A DNA stretch of 7,966 nucleotides from an uncultured Odoribacter sp. (GCA_934725835.1 CAKVCR010000126.1:1-7966); one strand, 5' to 3'. Shown: positions 1-7,736, numbered from the stretch's first letter. Program-made: numbers and translations. Notes: a model not told the origin generated them from the letters alone.

Positions 1-2145
1 GGTGTAGTGGTTCCAAACGGAATGATACAGCCCGGTCCGGACACCCGCATTTACGATTGGGATGCCTGTTCCGGCTACTATTATGCAGATTCCACCATCA
101 ACGGTTTTTCTCATACTCACCTCAGCGGTACTGGATGCGGTGACTATGGCGATATCCTACTGATGCCCACCATCGGCACACAACGCATACAAACAAAAGA
201 CGCACTCTCCAAACAGCAGACATTACCTTACGCATCACGCTTTTCACACACCAAGGAAACGGCTGTTCCCGGCTATTACTCAGTATTTCTGGATACGTAT
301 GGCATTCAAGCCGAGTTGACAGCCACTCAACGTGCAGCACTGCACCGATATACTTTCCCGGAAAGCAATGAGGCAGGATTCATTCTCGATTTGGGATATT
401 CTCTTCAAGGACAACGCAACCGGAAATTATCCATCGAGATAGTAAACGATTCCACCATCTGCGGACACAAAAATACAAACGGCTGGGCCTGGCGTCAGGA
501 CATCTATTTCTATGCCGTATTTTCAAAGCCGTTTAAAGGTTGCATCACCGGAGACACCGTCCCCGACAAATACGGCTATTATCCGATGACAGGGAAAAAA
601 GCCCTGCTGCAATTCTCTACCCGGAAGGGCGAGCATGTGATGGTGAAAATAGGTATTTCGGCTGTTGACATCGAAGGTGCACAAAATAATCTGACTGAGA
701 TTCCCGACTGGAATTTTGACCGGGTAAAAGCGGAAGCCCGCAATTCCTGGAATACTTATCTTTCAAAAATAGATATCAATACCGACAACGAAGAGCAAAA
801 AAACATCTTCTATACAGCTATGTATCACACCGGTATTTCCCCTGCCCTTTTCACGGACAAGGACGGACGCTACCGCGGGCTGGACCGCCGGATTTATATT
901 GCAAAGACAGGCAAACCTATGTATACCATATTTTCATTGTGGGATACCTTCCGGGCACAGCATCCCTTGCTTACTATCATTGACCCCGAATTGAACAGCT
1001 CTTTTGTCAACGCACTGTTACAGCAATATCAGGAAGGCGGCATTCTGCCGATGTGGGAACTGGCAGGCAACTATACCGGTACGATGATTGGGTATCATGC
1101 AGTCCCGGTGATTGTTGACGCCTATCTGAAAGGAAGTCCGATTGATGCCAAACTTGCATTAGAAGCATGCTTGCGCAGCGCAGAATATGATACGGCAGCA
1201 CCGATTGCTACAACTTCTTATCTGAAACATCATGCGCTGATGCCTGTTTCCAAATATTACAAAAACACTTGGGGATATATTCCCTGCGATGTGGAAAATG
1301 AATCGGTAGCCAAAGGATTGGAATATGCCTATAACGACTGGTGTATCAGCATATTGGCAGAATCTTTGGGTGACACTGCAACACAACACACCTATCGGAA
1401 ACGGAGTATGGCATACCGCAACTATTACGACGCTTCCACAGGATTTATGCGCGGCAAAGATAGCAAAGGAGAATGGCGCACTCCTTTCAATCCACGGTCC
1501 AGCAATCATCGTGCAGACGACTATTGCGAGGGTACTGCCTGGCAATGGACCTGGTTTGCTCCGCACGATGTGGACGGACTGGTCGAATTAATGGGCGGCA
1601 CAAAAGCATTCGGTGAAAAACTGGATTCGCTCTTCTTGGCTGATTCGTCATTGGAAGGCGATTTGGTGTCGGCAGACATCTCCGGACTGATTGGTCAATA
1701 TGCCCACGGGAATGAGCCCAGTCACCATATACTACATTTGTATAATGCTATCGGACAGCCTTGGAAAACACAGCAACTGATTGACGAGGTGCTACATAAT
1801 CAGTATTTCAATGCTCCGGACGGTCTATCAGGTAATGAAGATTGCGGACAGATGTCTGCCTGGTATATACTGAATGCCATGGGATTTTACCAACCATGTC
1901 CCGGGCGGACGATTTACTCCATCGGTCGCCCGCTATTTAAAGAGACAACTCTCCACCTGCCACAGGGGAAAACCTTCCGTATTGTCACCAAGAACAATAC
2001 CAAGGACAATAAATATATTCAAGCAGCTACCTTGAATGGCAAAGCATTGGATTCTCCTTACTTTACGCACGAGCAACTGATGCAAGGCGGAGTGTTGGAA
2101 ATCACGATGACCGGCCAACCGACCGATTGGGGAACTAAAAAATAA
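1..2145 (+). CDS. GH92 family exo-alpha-mannosidase, 5'-truncated by window edge
   Basis: Secreted or periplasmic, calcium-dependent, inverting exo-alpha-mannosidase of glycoside hydrolase family 92, which trims terminal mannose from N-glycans or mannans. The frame is open from base 1. The first codons already lie inside the conserved N-terminal GH92 motif (VPNGMIQPGPDT, codons 4-15), so the real start and signal peptide lie left of the window; a GTG at position 7 is not the true start. The N-terminal beta-sandwich carries GFSHTHLSGTG (from codon 35). The (alpha/alpha)6 catalytic domain carries LWDT (codons 313-316), PMWE (350-353), GYHA (364-367), EGTAW with the likely catalytic acid Glu510, GNEPSHH (from codon 570) and GNEDCGQMSAW with the likely base Asp614 (catalytic roles by analogy with the B. 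thetaiotaomicron GH92 structure, from memory). All these motifs are intact. About 714 codons are present; complete members have roughly 740-760 residues. The stop lies 8 bases before the GH20 start, indicating one operon. The family is secure; the linkage specificity is not. Confidence 0.95.
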   Translation, partial: GVVVPNGMIQPGPDTRIYDWDACSGYYYADSTINGFSHTHLSGTGCGDYGDILLMPTIGTQRIQTKDALSKQQTLPYASRFSHTKETAVPGYYSVFLDTYGIQAELTATQRAALHRYTFPESNEAGFILDLGYSLQGQRNRKLSIEIVNDSTICGHKNTNGWAWRQDIYFYAVFSKPFKGCITGDTVPDKYGYYPMTGKKALLQFSTRKGEHVMVKIGISAVDIEGAQNNLTEIPDWNFDRVKAEARNSWNTYLSKIDINTDNEEQKNIFYTAMYHTGISPALFTDKDGRYRGLDRRIYIAKTGKPMYTIFSLWDTFRAQHPLLTIIDPELNSSFVNALLQQYQEGGILPMWELAGNYTGTMIGYHAVPVIVDAYLKGSPIDAKLALEACLRSAEYDTAAPIATTSYLKHHALMPVSKYYKNTWGYIPCDVENESVAKGLEYAYNDWCISILAESLGDTATQHTYRKRSMAYRNYYDASTGFMRGKDSKGEWRTPFNPRSSNHRADDYCEGTAWQWTWFAPHDVDGLVELMGGTKAFGEKLDSLFLADSSLEGDLVSADISGLIGQYAHGNEPSHHILHLYNAIGQPWKTQQLIDEVLHNQYFNAPDGLSGNEDCGQMSAWYILNAMGFYQPCPGRTIYSIGRPLFKETTLHLPQGKTFRIVTKNNTKDNKYIQAATLNGKALDSPYFTHEQLMQGGVLEITMTGQPTDWGTKK

Positions 2146-2153
2146 AACAATTT

Positions 2154-4232
2154 ATGAGACCATTAGAATATATTAATCGATTTGTACTATCAGCCGTTTT
2201 ATGCTGCTTCGGATTGTCAGGAATCTGTCAGACTATCATCCCTACCCCTTTGGAGTTTCATGCGGGTGACGACTGCTTTTATATCAATGCAAACACCTCA
2301 CTCTATACGAATCTGAGAGGAACGGAAAAGAGAGATTTCGAGGAGTATCTTTCCACTTTACCTGCCCCCTTTAACCGGGGAATGAAAACATACAAGAAAA
2401 ATAAAAACAACACTATTGTATTTGCCCTATCTCCCAGCAGATTTCATAGCTCGGAAGAAAATTATACACTATACGTCAGTACACACCAAATAATCATTAC
2501 AGCCTCAACGACAAGCGGTCTTTTTTATGGTTTACAGAGTCTGCTGCAATCCGTAAAGTCGCAGTCTAAAAAAGGGCTTGAAGTGCCGTGTATCGCCATC
2601 AAAGATACTCCGCGTTTCCCCTATCGAGGATTTATGATGGACGTGTCACGCCATTTCCGCTCAGTAGATTTTATCAAGAAACAGATAGATGTGCTGGCCC
2701 GCTATAAAATCAACCGCCTACATCTCCATTTAACCGATGCTGCCGGCTGGCGCATAGAGATAAAAAAATATCCACGTCTCACTGAATTTGCCGCTTGGCG
2801 ACCCGTTGCAAAATGGAAAGACTGGTGGTTTGCCAAAGATGGTCGACAATATTGCGAGAAGGACTCCTCCGATGCTTACGGAGGCTTTTACACACAAGAA
2901 GAGATTCGAGAACTGGTAAAATATGCAGCATTGCGACATATCACCATCATTCCGGAAATCGAAATGCCCGGACATTCGGAAGAGGTGCTTGCTGCCTATC
3001 CCGAACTTGCCTGCAGCGGCAAACCTTACCAAAGCGGAGAATTCTGTATTGGCAATGAAAAGACTTTCACCTTTCTGGAGGAGGTGTTGACAGAAGTCAT
3101 GGCTCTATTCCCCTCTGAATACATACACATCGGTGGCGATGAGGCCAATCTGAAGACTTGGGAAAGATGTCCCCTTTGTCAGGCTCGGATGAAAGCTGAA
3201 AATCTAAAAAGCACCAGCGAATTGCAAAGCTACCTGATACACCGCATCGAAAAATTTCTGAATGCTCACGGACGCAAATTGCTGGGTTGGGATGAAATTG
3301 TCGAAGGTGGTCTGGCTTCCAATGCAACCGTCATGTCCTGGCGTGGCGAAGAGGGAGGCATCAAGGCTGTACGCGCAGGGCAACAGACTGTCATGACTCC
3401 GGGTTCTCATTGTTATTTCGATGCCTATCAGGATGCTCCTAGCACACAACCGGAAGCTATGGGCGGTTATCTTCCCCTATCAAAAGTATATGCATATAAT
3501 CCGGTTCCACAAGAACTGTCTCCGGAAGAAAGCAAACTGATTTATGGAGTACAGGCAAATCTCTGGGCCGAGTATATCCCTGGTGACGAACAATACGAAT
3601 ACATGATGTATCCTCGTATTATGGCTCTTGCAGAAGTAGGCTGGACAATACCTGAACGCAAATCATATCAGGAATTTCGTAAAAAAGCCCTACAGGAAAT
3701 AGAAAGATTAGAGACTGCAGGTTATCACCCGTTCCCTTTAAAAAACGAGGTCGGTCATCGTCCGGAATCGCAGCAATCCATTGAACATCTAGCAAGGGGT
3801 AAGAAGGTGACGTACAATGCTCCCTATAACAATACATATTCAGCCCAAGGGGATTGTGCACTGACAGATGGCAATCGAGGAGATTGGACCTATTCGGACG
3901 GTTCATGGCAGGGTTTTATCTCCCGCTCCCGCATGGATGTGACAATTGATTTGGATAGTGTGACAGACTTGCATTCCATTGAGGCTGATTTCATTCAGGT
4001 TGTCGGACCGGAAGTCTATCTGCCTTGTGAAATTGTCATCTCGGTATCCAATGATGGCAAGCAATTTACAGAAATCATACACCTCCACAATCAAGTAGAC
4101 CGCAATCGGGCAATTGATTTTAAAACATACGGATGGCATGGCAATATACAGGCCCGTTATGTCCGCTATCAAGCCCGGGCAAGCCAACAATATGGCGGCT
4201 GGGTATTCACAGATGAAATTGTCATTAAATAA
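2154..4232 (+). CDS. GH20 beta-N-acetylhexosaminidase with C-terminal F5/8 type C-like domain
   Basis: Exo-beta-N-acetylhexosaminidase that removes terminal beta-GlcNAc or GalNAc by substrate-assisted catalysis. Residues 1 to about 25 form a signal peptide (hydrophobic core about 10-24, predicted cut before Gln26). A GH20b-type N-terminal domain spans about 27-150. The catalytic barrel starts at TPRFPYRG (152-159) and carries HLHLTD (190-195), GWR (198-200), PEIEMPGH (267-274), HIGGDEA with the Asp329-Glu330 catalytic pair, GWDE (378-381) and LWAE (470-473). A C-terminal beta-sandwich resembling F5/8 type C/CBM32 modules occupies about 547-692, with the ending RYVRYQARASQQYGGWVFTDEI. At 692 residues the length is normal for Bacteroides multidomain GH20 enzymes. 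The ATG at 2154 is preferred because it leads directly into the signal peptide and sits 8 bases after the preceding stop. The leader is A-rich with no Shine-Dalgarno, as usual in this phylum. It lies between two alpha-mannosidases, which fits N-glycan degradation. The exact substrate is not readable from sequence. Confidence 0.96.
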   Translation: MRPLEYINRFVLSAVLCCFGLSGICQTIIPTPLEFHAGDDCFYINANTSLYTNLRGTEKRDFEEYLSTLPAPFNRGMKTYKKNKNNTIVFALSPSRFHSSEENYTLYVSTHQIIITASTTSGLFYGLQSLLQSVKSQSKKGLEVPCIAIKDTPRFPYRGFMMDVSRHFRSVDFIKKQIDVLARYKINRLHLHLTDAAGWRIEIKKYPRLTEFAAWRPVAKWKDWWFAKDGRQYCEKDSSDAYGGFYTQEEIRELVKYAALRHITIIPEIEMPGHSEEVLAAYPELACSGKPYQSGEFCIGNEKTFTFLEEVLTEVMALFPSEYIHIGGDEANLKTWERCPLCQARMKAENLKSTSELQSYLIHRIEKFLNAHGRKLLGWDEIVEGGLASNATVMSWRGEEGGIKAVRAGQQTVMTPGSHCYFDAYQDAPSTQPEAMGGYLPLSKVYAYNPVPQELSPEESKLIYGVQANLWAEYIPGDEQYEYMMYPRIMALAEVGWTIPERKSYQEFRKKALQEIERLETAGYHPFPLKNEVGHRPESQQSIEHLARGKKVTYNAPYNNTYSAQGDCALTDGNRGDWTYSDGSWQGFISRSRMDVTIDLDSVTDLHSIEADFIQVVGPEVYLPCEIVISVSNDGKQFTEIIHLHNQVDRNRAIDFKTYGWHGNIQARYVRYQARASQQYGGWVFTDEIVIK

Positions 4233-4259
4233 TTTTTCACCCTTAAACCTATAAATTGA

Positions 4260-6509
4260 ATGAAGAAGTTCAGCAAATGTATTTTATCGATTTTAGCAGG
4301 ACTCTGTTTAACATATTCCGCACAAGCACAGCAAATGCCCTATAATGTTCTACCATTTGTCGGCACAACCAATTACGGTACGACAAATCCCGGAGCCTGT
4401 TGCCCACAAGGAATGATGTCCGTTGTACCTTTCAATGTTATGGGTTCTGTCAATGGTAATTTGGACAAAGATGAACGTTGGTGGTCTACACCCTACGAAT
4501 ATAAAAACACCTTCTTCACCGGATATGCTCATGTCAGCCTGAGTGGAGTGGGATGTCCGGAACTTGCCTCTCTGCTTTTGATGCCTACAACTGGTAAATT
4601 AAAGGTAGATTATCTGGAATATGGCAGTCCTTATACCGATGAAAAAGCCAGTCCGGGTTACTATGCCAATACTCTGACCAAATATAATATTCAAACGGCC
4701 GTTACCGCAACTCCCCGTACTGGACGTGCACGATTTACATTTCCTGCAGGTGAGAGCAATATTCTGCTCAATCTGGGTGAAGGATTGACCAACGAAACCG
4801 GAGCTACCGTGCGATTTGTCAATAACTGCGAAATAGAGGGTTGCAAATTGATGGGCACCTTCTGTTATAATCCGGATGCCGTGTTTCCCATCTATTTTGT
4901 TATGCGTCTGAACAAGAAACCGCAAGAGTACGGATATTGGAAAAAAATGCGACCTATGACAGTTGAAGCGCAATGGGACTCCACTTCCGGTAAACGAAAA
5001 ATCTATAAATCTTATACCAAAGAAATGAGCGGTGATGATATCGGTGTCTGGTTTACGTTCAATACCACAGAAGGCGAAACCATTGAGGTCAGCATGGGTG
5101 TATCGTTTGTCAGCATAGAAAATGCACGCCAAAATCTTGAAAGCGAACAAGCAGAGCGTTCGTTTGAAGAGTTACATACAATGGCACGACAACAATGGCA
5201 AAAGGATTTAAGCCGCATCCTCGTAGAAGGCGGTACAGAACAGCAACGGCAAGTGTTGTACACCGCTCTATATCATTTCCTGATTCATCCCAATATTTTA
5301 AATGATGTCAATGGAGAATATCCTGCTATGGAAAGTAATGAAATCCGCACCATACAAGGCAATCGTTATACTGTCTTTTCCCTATGGGACACATACCGGA
5401 ATGTCCACCAACTGATGACGCTTCTATTCCCCGAGCGACAATTGGATATGGTACGCACCATGATAGATATGTATCGGGAACATGGCTGGCTGCCCAAGTG
5501 GGAATTATATGGCCGCGAAACACTGACCATGGAAGGTGATCCTGCCCTACCTGTCATCGTAGACACCTGGCAAAAAGGATTACGTGATTTCGATATCGAA
5601 ACTGCTTACGAGGCGATGTACAAATCGGCAACCATGGCAGGTCCGGAAAACCTGATGCGTCCGGATGCTGATGATTATCTCCAATTAGGATACGTACCTT
5701 TACGAGAACAATACGATAATTCCGTTTCACATGCTTTAGAGTATTATATTGCAGACTATGCCCTATCCCGCCTTGCAAAAGCTCTCGGTAAAAAAGAAGA
5801 TGCTAAAATGTTTTACCAACGTTCTTTGGGATACCGGCACTACTATTGTCCAGAATTTAAAATGCTACGTCCGAAGCTACCGGACGGTACTTTCTATACT
5901 CCATTCAACCCCATGGAAGGAGCAAACTTTGCACCTAGTCCCGGTTTTCACGAAGGCAATGCCTGGAACTACACCTTCTATGTTCCTCACGATATAAACG
6001 GACTTATACGTCTCATGGGTGGTAAGAAAAACTTTATCAATAAACTTCAACGAGTTTTCGACCAAGGACATTATGACCCTGCAAATGAACCTGATATTGC
6101 ATATCCATATCTGTTTAGTTATGTCAAGGGAGAAGAATGGCGCACACAGAAACTGGTGACGGAATTGTTGGAAAAACATTTCAAACCCACTCCGGACGGG
6201 ATTCCCGGCAATGATGATACAGGTACCATGTCGGCCTGGGCGATTTTCAGCATGCTCGGCTTTTATCCGGATTGCCCGGGACTACCAGAATACACTTTGA
6301 CAACACCTGCATTTGATAAGATTATAATCCGTCTCAACTCACGTTATTACAAACAAAAAGAGTTAGTCATTACAAGTACAAAAACAACCGACACATCAAT
6401 CTATATTCAAGATGTCAAAGTGGGCGGCAAATCACATAACAGCTTCCGCCTGACTCACGATCAATTAATCAATGCCGGGCATATTGAATTTATTTTGAAA
6501 GAAAAATAA
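4260..6509 (+). CDS. GH92 family exo-alpha-mannosidase, divergent second subgroup
   Basis: Complete 749-residue GH92 protein, a calcium-dependent inverting exo-alpha-mannosidase, predicted to be exported. A clear signal peptide (KK at 2-3, hydrophobic core 8-20) ends in AQA, with likely cleavage after Ala23. The N-terminal domain has FVGTTNYGTTNPGA (from 33), a WWSTPYEY stretch and GYAHVSLSGVGCPE, which mark a different GH92 subgroup from the first gene of this operon. The catalytic domain has LWDTYR (from 375), PKWE, GDPA (426-429) where the first paralogue has GYHA, HEGNAW with likely acid Glu565, NEPD (609-612) where the paralogue has NEPSHH, and GNDDTGTMSAW (650-660) with the likely base Asp653. 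The catalytic carboxylates are therefore kept while probable substrate-contacting loops differ. It starts 27 bases after the GH20 stop, with no Shine-Dalgarno but an A/T-rich leader, and appears to be the last gene of the operon. Family assignment is firm; linkage or aglycone preference is unknown. Confidence 0.95.
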   Translation: MKKFSKCILSILAGLCLTYSAQAQQMPYNVLPFVGTTNYGTTNPGACCPQGMMSVVPFNVMGSVNGNLDKDERWWSTPYEYKNTFFTGYAHVSLSGVGCPELASLLLMPTTGKLKVDYLEYGSPYTDEKASPGYYANTLTKYNIQTAVTATPRTGRARFTFPAGESNILLNLGEGLTNETGATVRFVNNCEIEGCKLMGTFCYNPDAVFPIYFVMRLNKKPQEYGYWKKMRPMTVEAQWDSTSGKRKIYKSYTKEMSGDDIGVWFTFNTTEGETIEVSMGVSFVSIENARQNLESEQAERSFEELHTMARQQWQKDLSRILVEGGTEQQRQVLYTALYHFLIHPNILNDVNGEYPAMESNEIRTIQGNRYTVFSLWDTYRNVHQLMTLLFPERQLDMVRTMIDMYREHGWLPKWELYGRETLTMEGDPALPVIVDTWQKGLRDFDIETAYEAMYKSATMAGPENLMRPDADDYLQLGYVPLREQYDNSVSHALEYYIADYALSRLAKALGKKEDAKMFYQRSLGYRHYYCPEFKMLRPKLPDGTFYTPFNPMEGANFAPSPGFHEGNAWNYTFYVPHDINGLIRLMGGKKNFINKLQRVFDQGHYDPANEPDIAYPYLFSYVKGEEWRTQKLVTELLEKHFKPTPDGIPGNDDTGTMSAWAIFSMLGFYPDCPGLPEYTLTTPAFDKIIIRLNSRYYKQKELVITSTKTTDTSIYIQDVKVGGKSHNSFRLTHDQLINAGHIEFILKEK

Positions 6510-6562
6510 ACTGGAAAGTCACCTGCTATCAGTTTGTAAATGTTGAAAAATTTTACGAATAT

Positions 6563-6579
6563 TGCATACGGGGTATGCA
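6563..6579. terminator. 7-bp perfect hairpin after the glycosidase operon, possible terminator
   Basis: TGCATAC and GTATGCA form a perfect 7-bp stem around a GGG loop, starting 53 bases after the GH92 stop. Its position fits an end-of-operon structure. It is not followed by a T-run on the plus strand (TACAAGAATTAACT follows). On the minus strand the structure is followed by an A/T-rich stretch containing TAAAATTTTTC, which would suit leftward transcription slightly better. A protein-binding palindrome is the main alternative. Confidence 0.35.
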
Positions 6580-6618
6580 TACAAGAATTAACTATTAGTA
6601 AAATAACAAAACAGATAG

Positions 6619-6801
6619 TATTCAGAGATAAATACGTTATTTCAATGCTGTATAGCAAGCAAGAAGACAAAGTGTCACAACCCCGGTTTACCTGATTGGT
6701 ATGTTTATTATCAGAGACCAAATGCAGAAGAACATCAATATATAAACAATAAAGCTGCTATATACGTCAGCTCTAGTAAACTAGAAATTGCCTATAGATG
6801 A
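6619..6801 (+). other. possible decayed coding fragment, no start codon
   Basis: About 60 codons stay open between a TAG at 6616 and a TGA at 6799, with no ATG that would give a sensible gene. The translation has a protein-like stretch (PDWYVYYQRPNAEEHQYINN near 6691-6750). Shifting frame by one base near the TGA extends the reading as DEAMLYGEVVAGTE up to a TAA at 6839. That pattern would fit a frameshifted gene remnant. I do not recognise any family in it, and an open run of this length can arise by chance in A/T-rich DNA. Confidence 0.15.
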
Positions 6802-6911
6802 AGCAATGCTGTACGGAGAAGTTGTGGCAGGTACAGAGTAATCTTCTCTTCTTCTGAAGGTCTGCCGAAAGAAAAATGACACTAAGGTCTGCATAACAGG
6901 AGGAAAGAGTC

Positions 6912-7700
6912 TTAATATTCAGAAATTTCAGCAGACAAACGTTTGTCACGGTTGTTCACAACCACTGTACCGGCAATGACAGAAAGCAGAGACAGAAAAC
7001 AACATGCAAAGATATTAAGCAACGGTATCATTAAAGCGATTGCAAAAATGAATCCTACCCCTGTTGTTTCTCCTATATTCCGGTTCACATAGCGCACACT
7101 GTCACGTACATTTAGTTTTTTGCGTTCAATAGCATAATCCAAAAAAGAAAATCCATAAAAATAGGATGATACAAACAATATTAAAAAAGGCGTCAAAAAA
7201 CCAACAAGCGGAATAAATGAAATAATGAAAAGTACAATAGCAATAACCGCCTGCACCACCATATTACGCATGGTAATTAATATTCCTCGTATAATATCAC
7301 GTAACAACTGCTTTAAACTAAATGGATAGTTACGCCCAGTAAGTTCCATCTCTGCACGTTCAGAAAGCCAAGAATAGACAGGAGACATGATTATCAGCAC
7401 TATATAACCGCTAAACATGACAAAAAAGAAAAAATAAACCAATTTAGCCAATAACCATACCAACCACCCGGCAACGTCATCCAACCATTGTAACCACGAA
7501 ATGCCTTCAATCCAAAAAGAAACTTGTTGCGAAAACCAACTGCTCATACCAACACCTAAATAACCGGACGCTACATTTCCTACAATAAAAAGCATAACCA
7601 TTACAATCATCGGAAATAGCAGAAACCATGCAAATTTTTTACTGAAAAGCATACGCAAAGCTAAGGCATAGGCCTGAATTCCCAAAAAGAATCCCCTCAT
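6912..7700 (-). CDS. EI24 domain (CysZ-like) integral membrane protein
   Basis: 262-residue polytopic inner-membrane protein. Hydrophobic segments lie at about 23-46, 76-106, 145-180 (probably two passes or a re-entrant pair) and 213-246, with a charged C-terminal tail (NNRDKRLSAEISEY). The pattern, the SPVYSWLSERAE segment after the second hydrophobic block and the YAIERKKL...VRYVNRN loop (about 189-208) resemble the EI24/CysZ family (Pfam EI24). E. coli CysZ, about 253 residues, is a sulfate transporter. No cysteine-biosynthesis gene is nearby, so a sulfate role is not supported here; family membership is inferred from length, topology and recognisable motifs. The ATG (complement of 7698-7700) is followed directly by the conserved N-terminal amphipathic stretch (MRGFFLGIQAYALALRMLFS). 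It is divergent from purB, and a -7-like box lies 28 bases upstream. The gene is intact. Confidence 0.8.
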   Translation of the reverse strand: MRGFFLGIQAYALALRMLFSKKFAWFLLFPMIVMVMLFIVGNVASGYLGVGMSSWFSQQVSFWIEGISWLQWLDDVAGWLVWLLAKLVYFFFFVMFSGYIVLIIMSPVYSWLSERAEMELTGRNYPFSLKQLLRDIIRGILITMRNMVVQAVIAIVLFIISFIPLVGFLTPFLILFVSSYFYGFSFLDYAIERKKLNVRDSVRYVNRNIGETTGVGFIFAIALMIPLLNIFACCFLSLLSVIAGTVVVNNRDKRLSAEISEY

Positions 7701-7728
7701 AATTGTCTGTTTTCATTAATATTTACCA

Positions 7729-7736
7729 CAAAAATA
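7729..7736 (-). promoter_or_regulatory. putative Bacteroides-type -7 box for the EI24-like gene
   Basis: Read on the minus strand this is TATTTTTG, an exact match to the Bacteroides -7 consensus TAnnTTTG, 28 bases before the ATG. No convincing TTTG -33 element stands at the expected 19-21 base spacing, so the call rests on the -7 match and its location. The region is A/T-rich, which raises the chance of a random match. Confidence 0.45.

Larger units (their letters stand above)
6510..6911. other. 402-base convergent intergenic region without a convincing gene
   Basis: This gap separates the plus-strand glycosidase operon from the minus-strand EI24-like gene, so both transcripts should end here. 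It holds a perfect 7-bp hairpin at 6563-6579, a small inverted repeat TCTAG-TAAA-CTAGA at 6772-6785, a 9-base direct repeat AAGGTCTGC at 6857 and 6884, and an open stretch at 6619-6801 lacking an ATG. No full gene, tRNA or riboswitch could be recognised. Its length is unusual for a plain convergent junction, leaving room for decayed coding sequence or a small RNA, but neither is shown. Confidence 0.6.

Noticed and set aside
7..9. GTG as start codon of the first GH92 gene
   Set aside because: The frame is open to base 1 and the residues here already belong to the conserved GH92 N-terminal motif. The signal peptide and preceding strand are missing, so the true start is outside the window.
1159..1566. 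135-codon minus-strand open frame
   Set aside because: Antisense to the catalytic domain of the first GH92; Cys- and Ile-rich composition with no family features, typical of a shadow frame.
4599..5150. 183-codon minus-strand open frame
   Set aside because: It lies wholly inside the second GH92 gene on the opposite strand, has no recognisable domain and reads as the complement of conserved GH92 sequence.
1..6509. Recent tandem duplication of the GH92 gene around the GH20 gene
   Set aside because: The two GH92 proteins differ across most of their length and belong to different motif subgroups; no shared nucleotide blocks were visible.
6507..6536. TAAACTG...CAGTTTG inverted repeat over the GH92 stop as a terminator
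   Set aside because: The stem is 6 bp plus one wobble pair with a 16-base loop, A/T-rich and without a T-run directly after; too weak.
6461..6721. 86-codon minus-strand open frame overlapping the GH92 3' end
   Set aside because: Hydrophobic and A/T-driven, overlapping a secure gene, with no recognisable motif or supporting start context.
6857..6892. AAGGTCTGC direct repeat as a mobile-element target duplication or start of a repeat array
   Set aside because: Only two copies 27 bases apart, with nothing element-like between them; compatible with chance.
6865..6911. Intrinsic terminator for the minus-strand membrane-protein gene
   Set aside because: On the minus strand a T-rich run (TTTTTCTTT) follows the stop, but only a 3-bp stem can be drawn before it.
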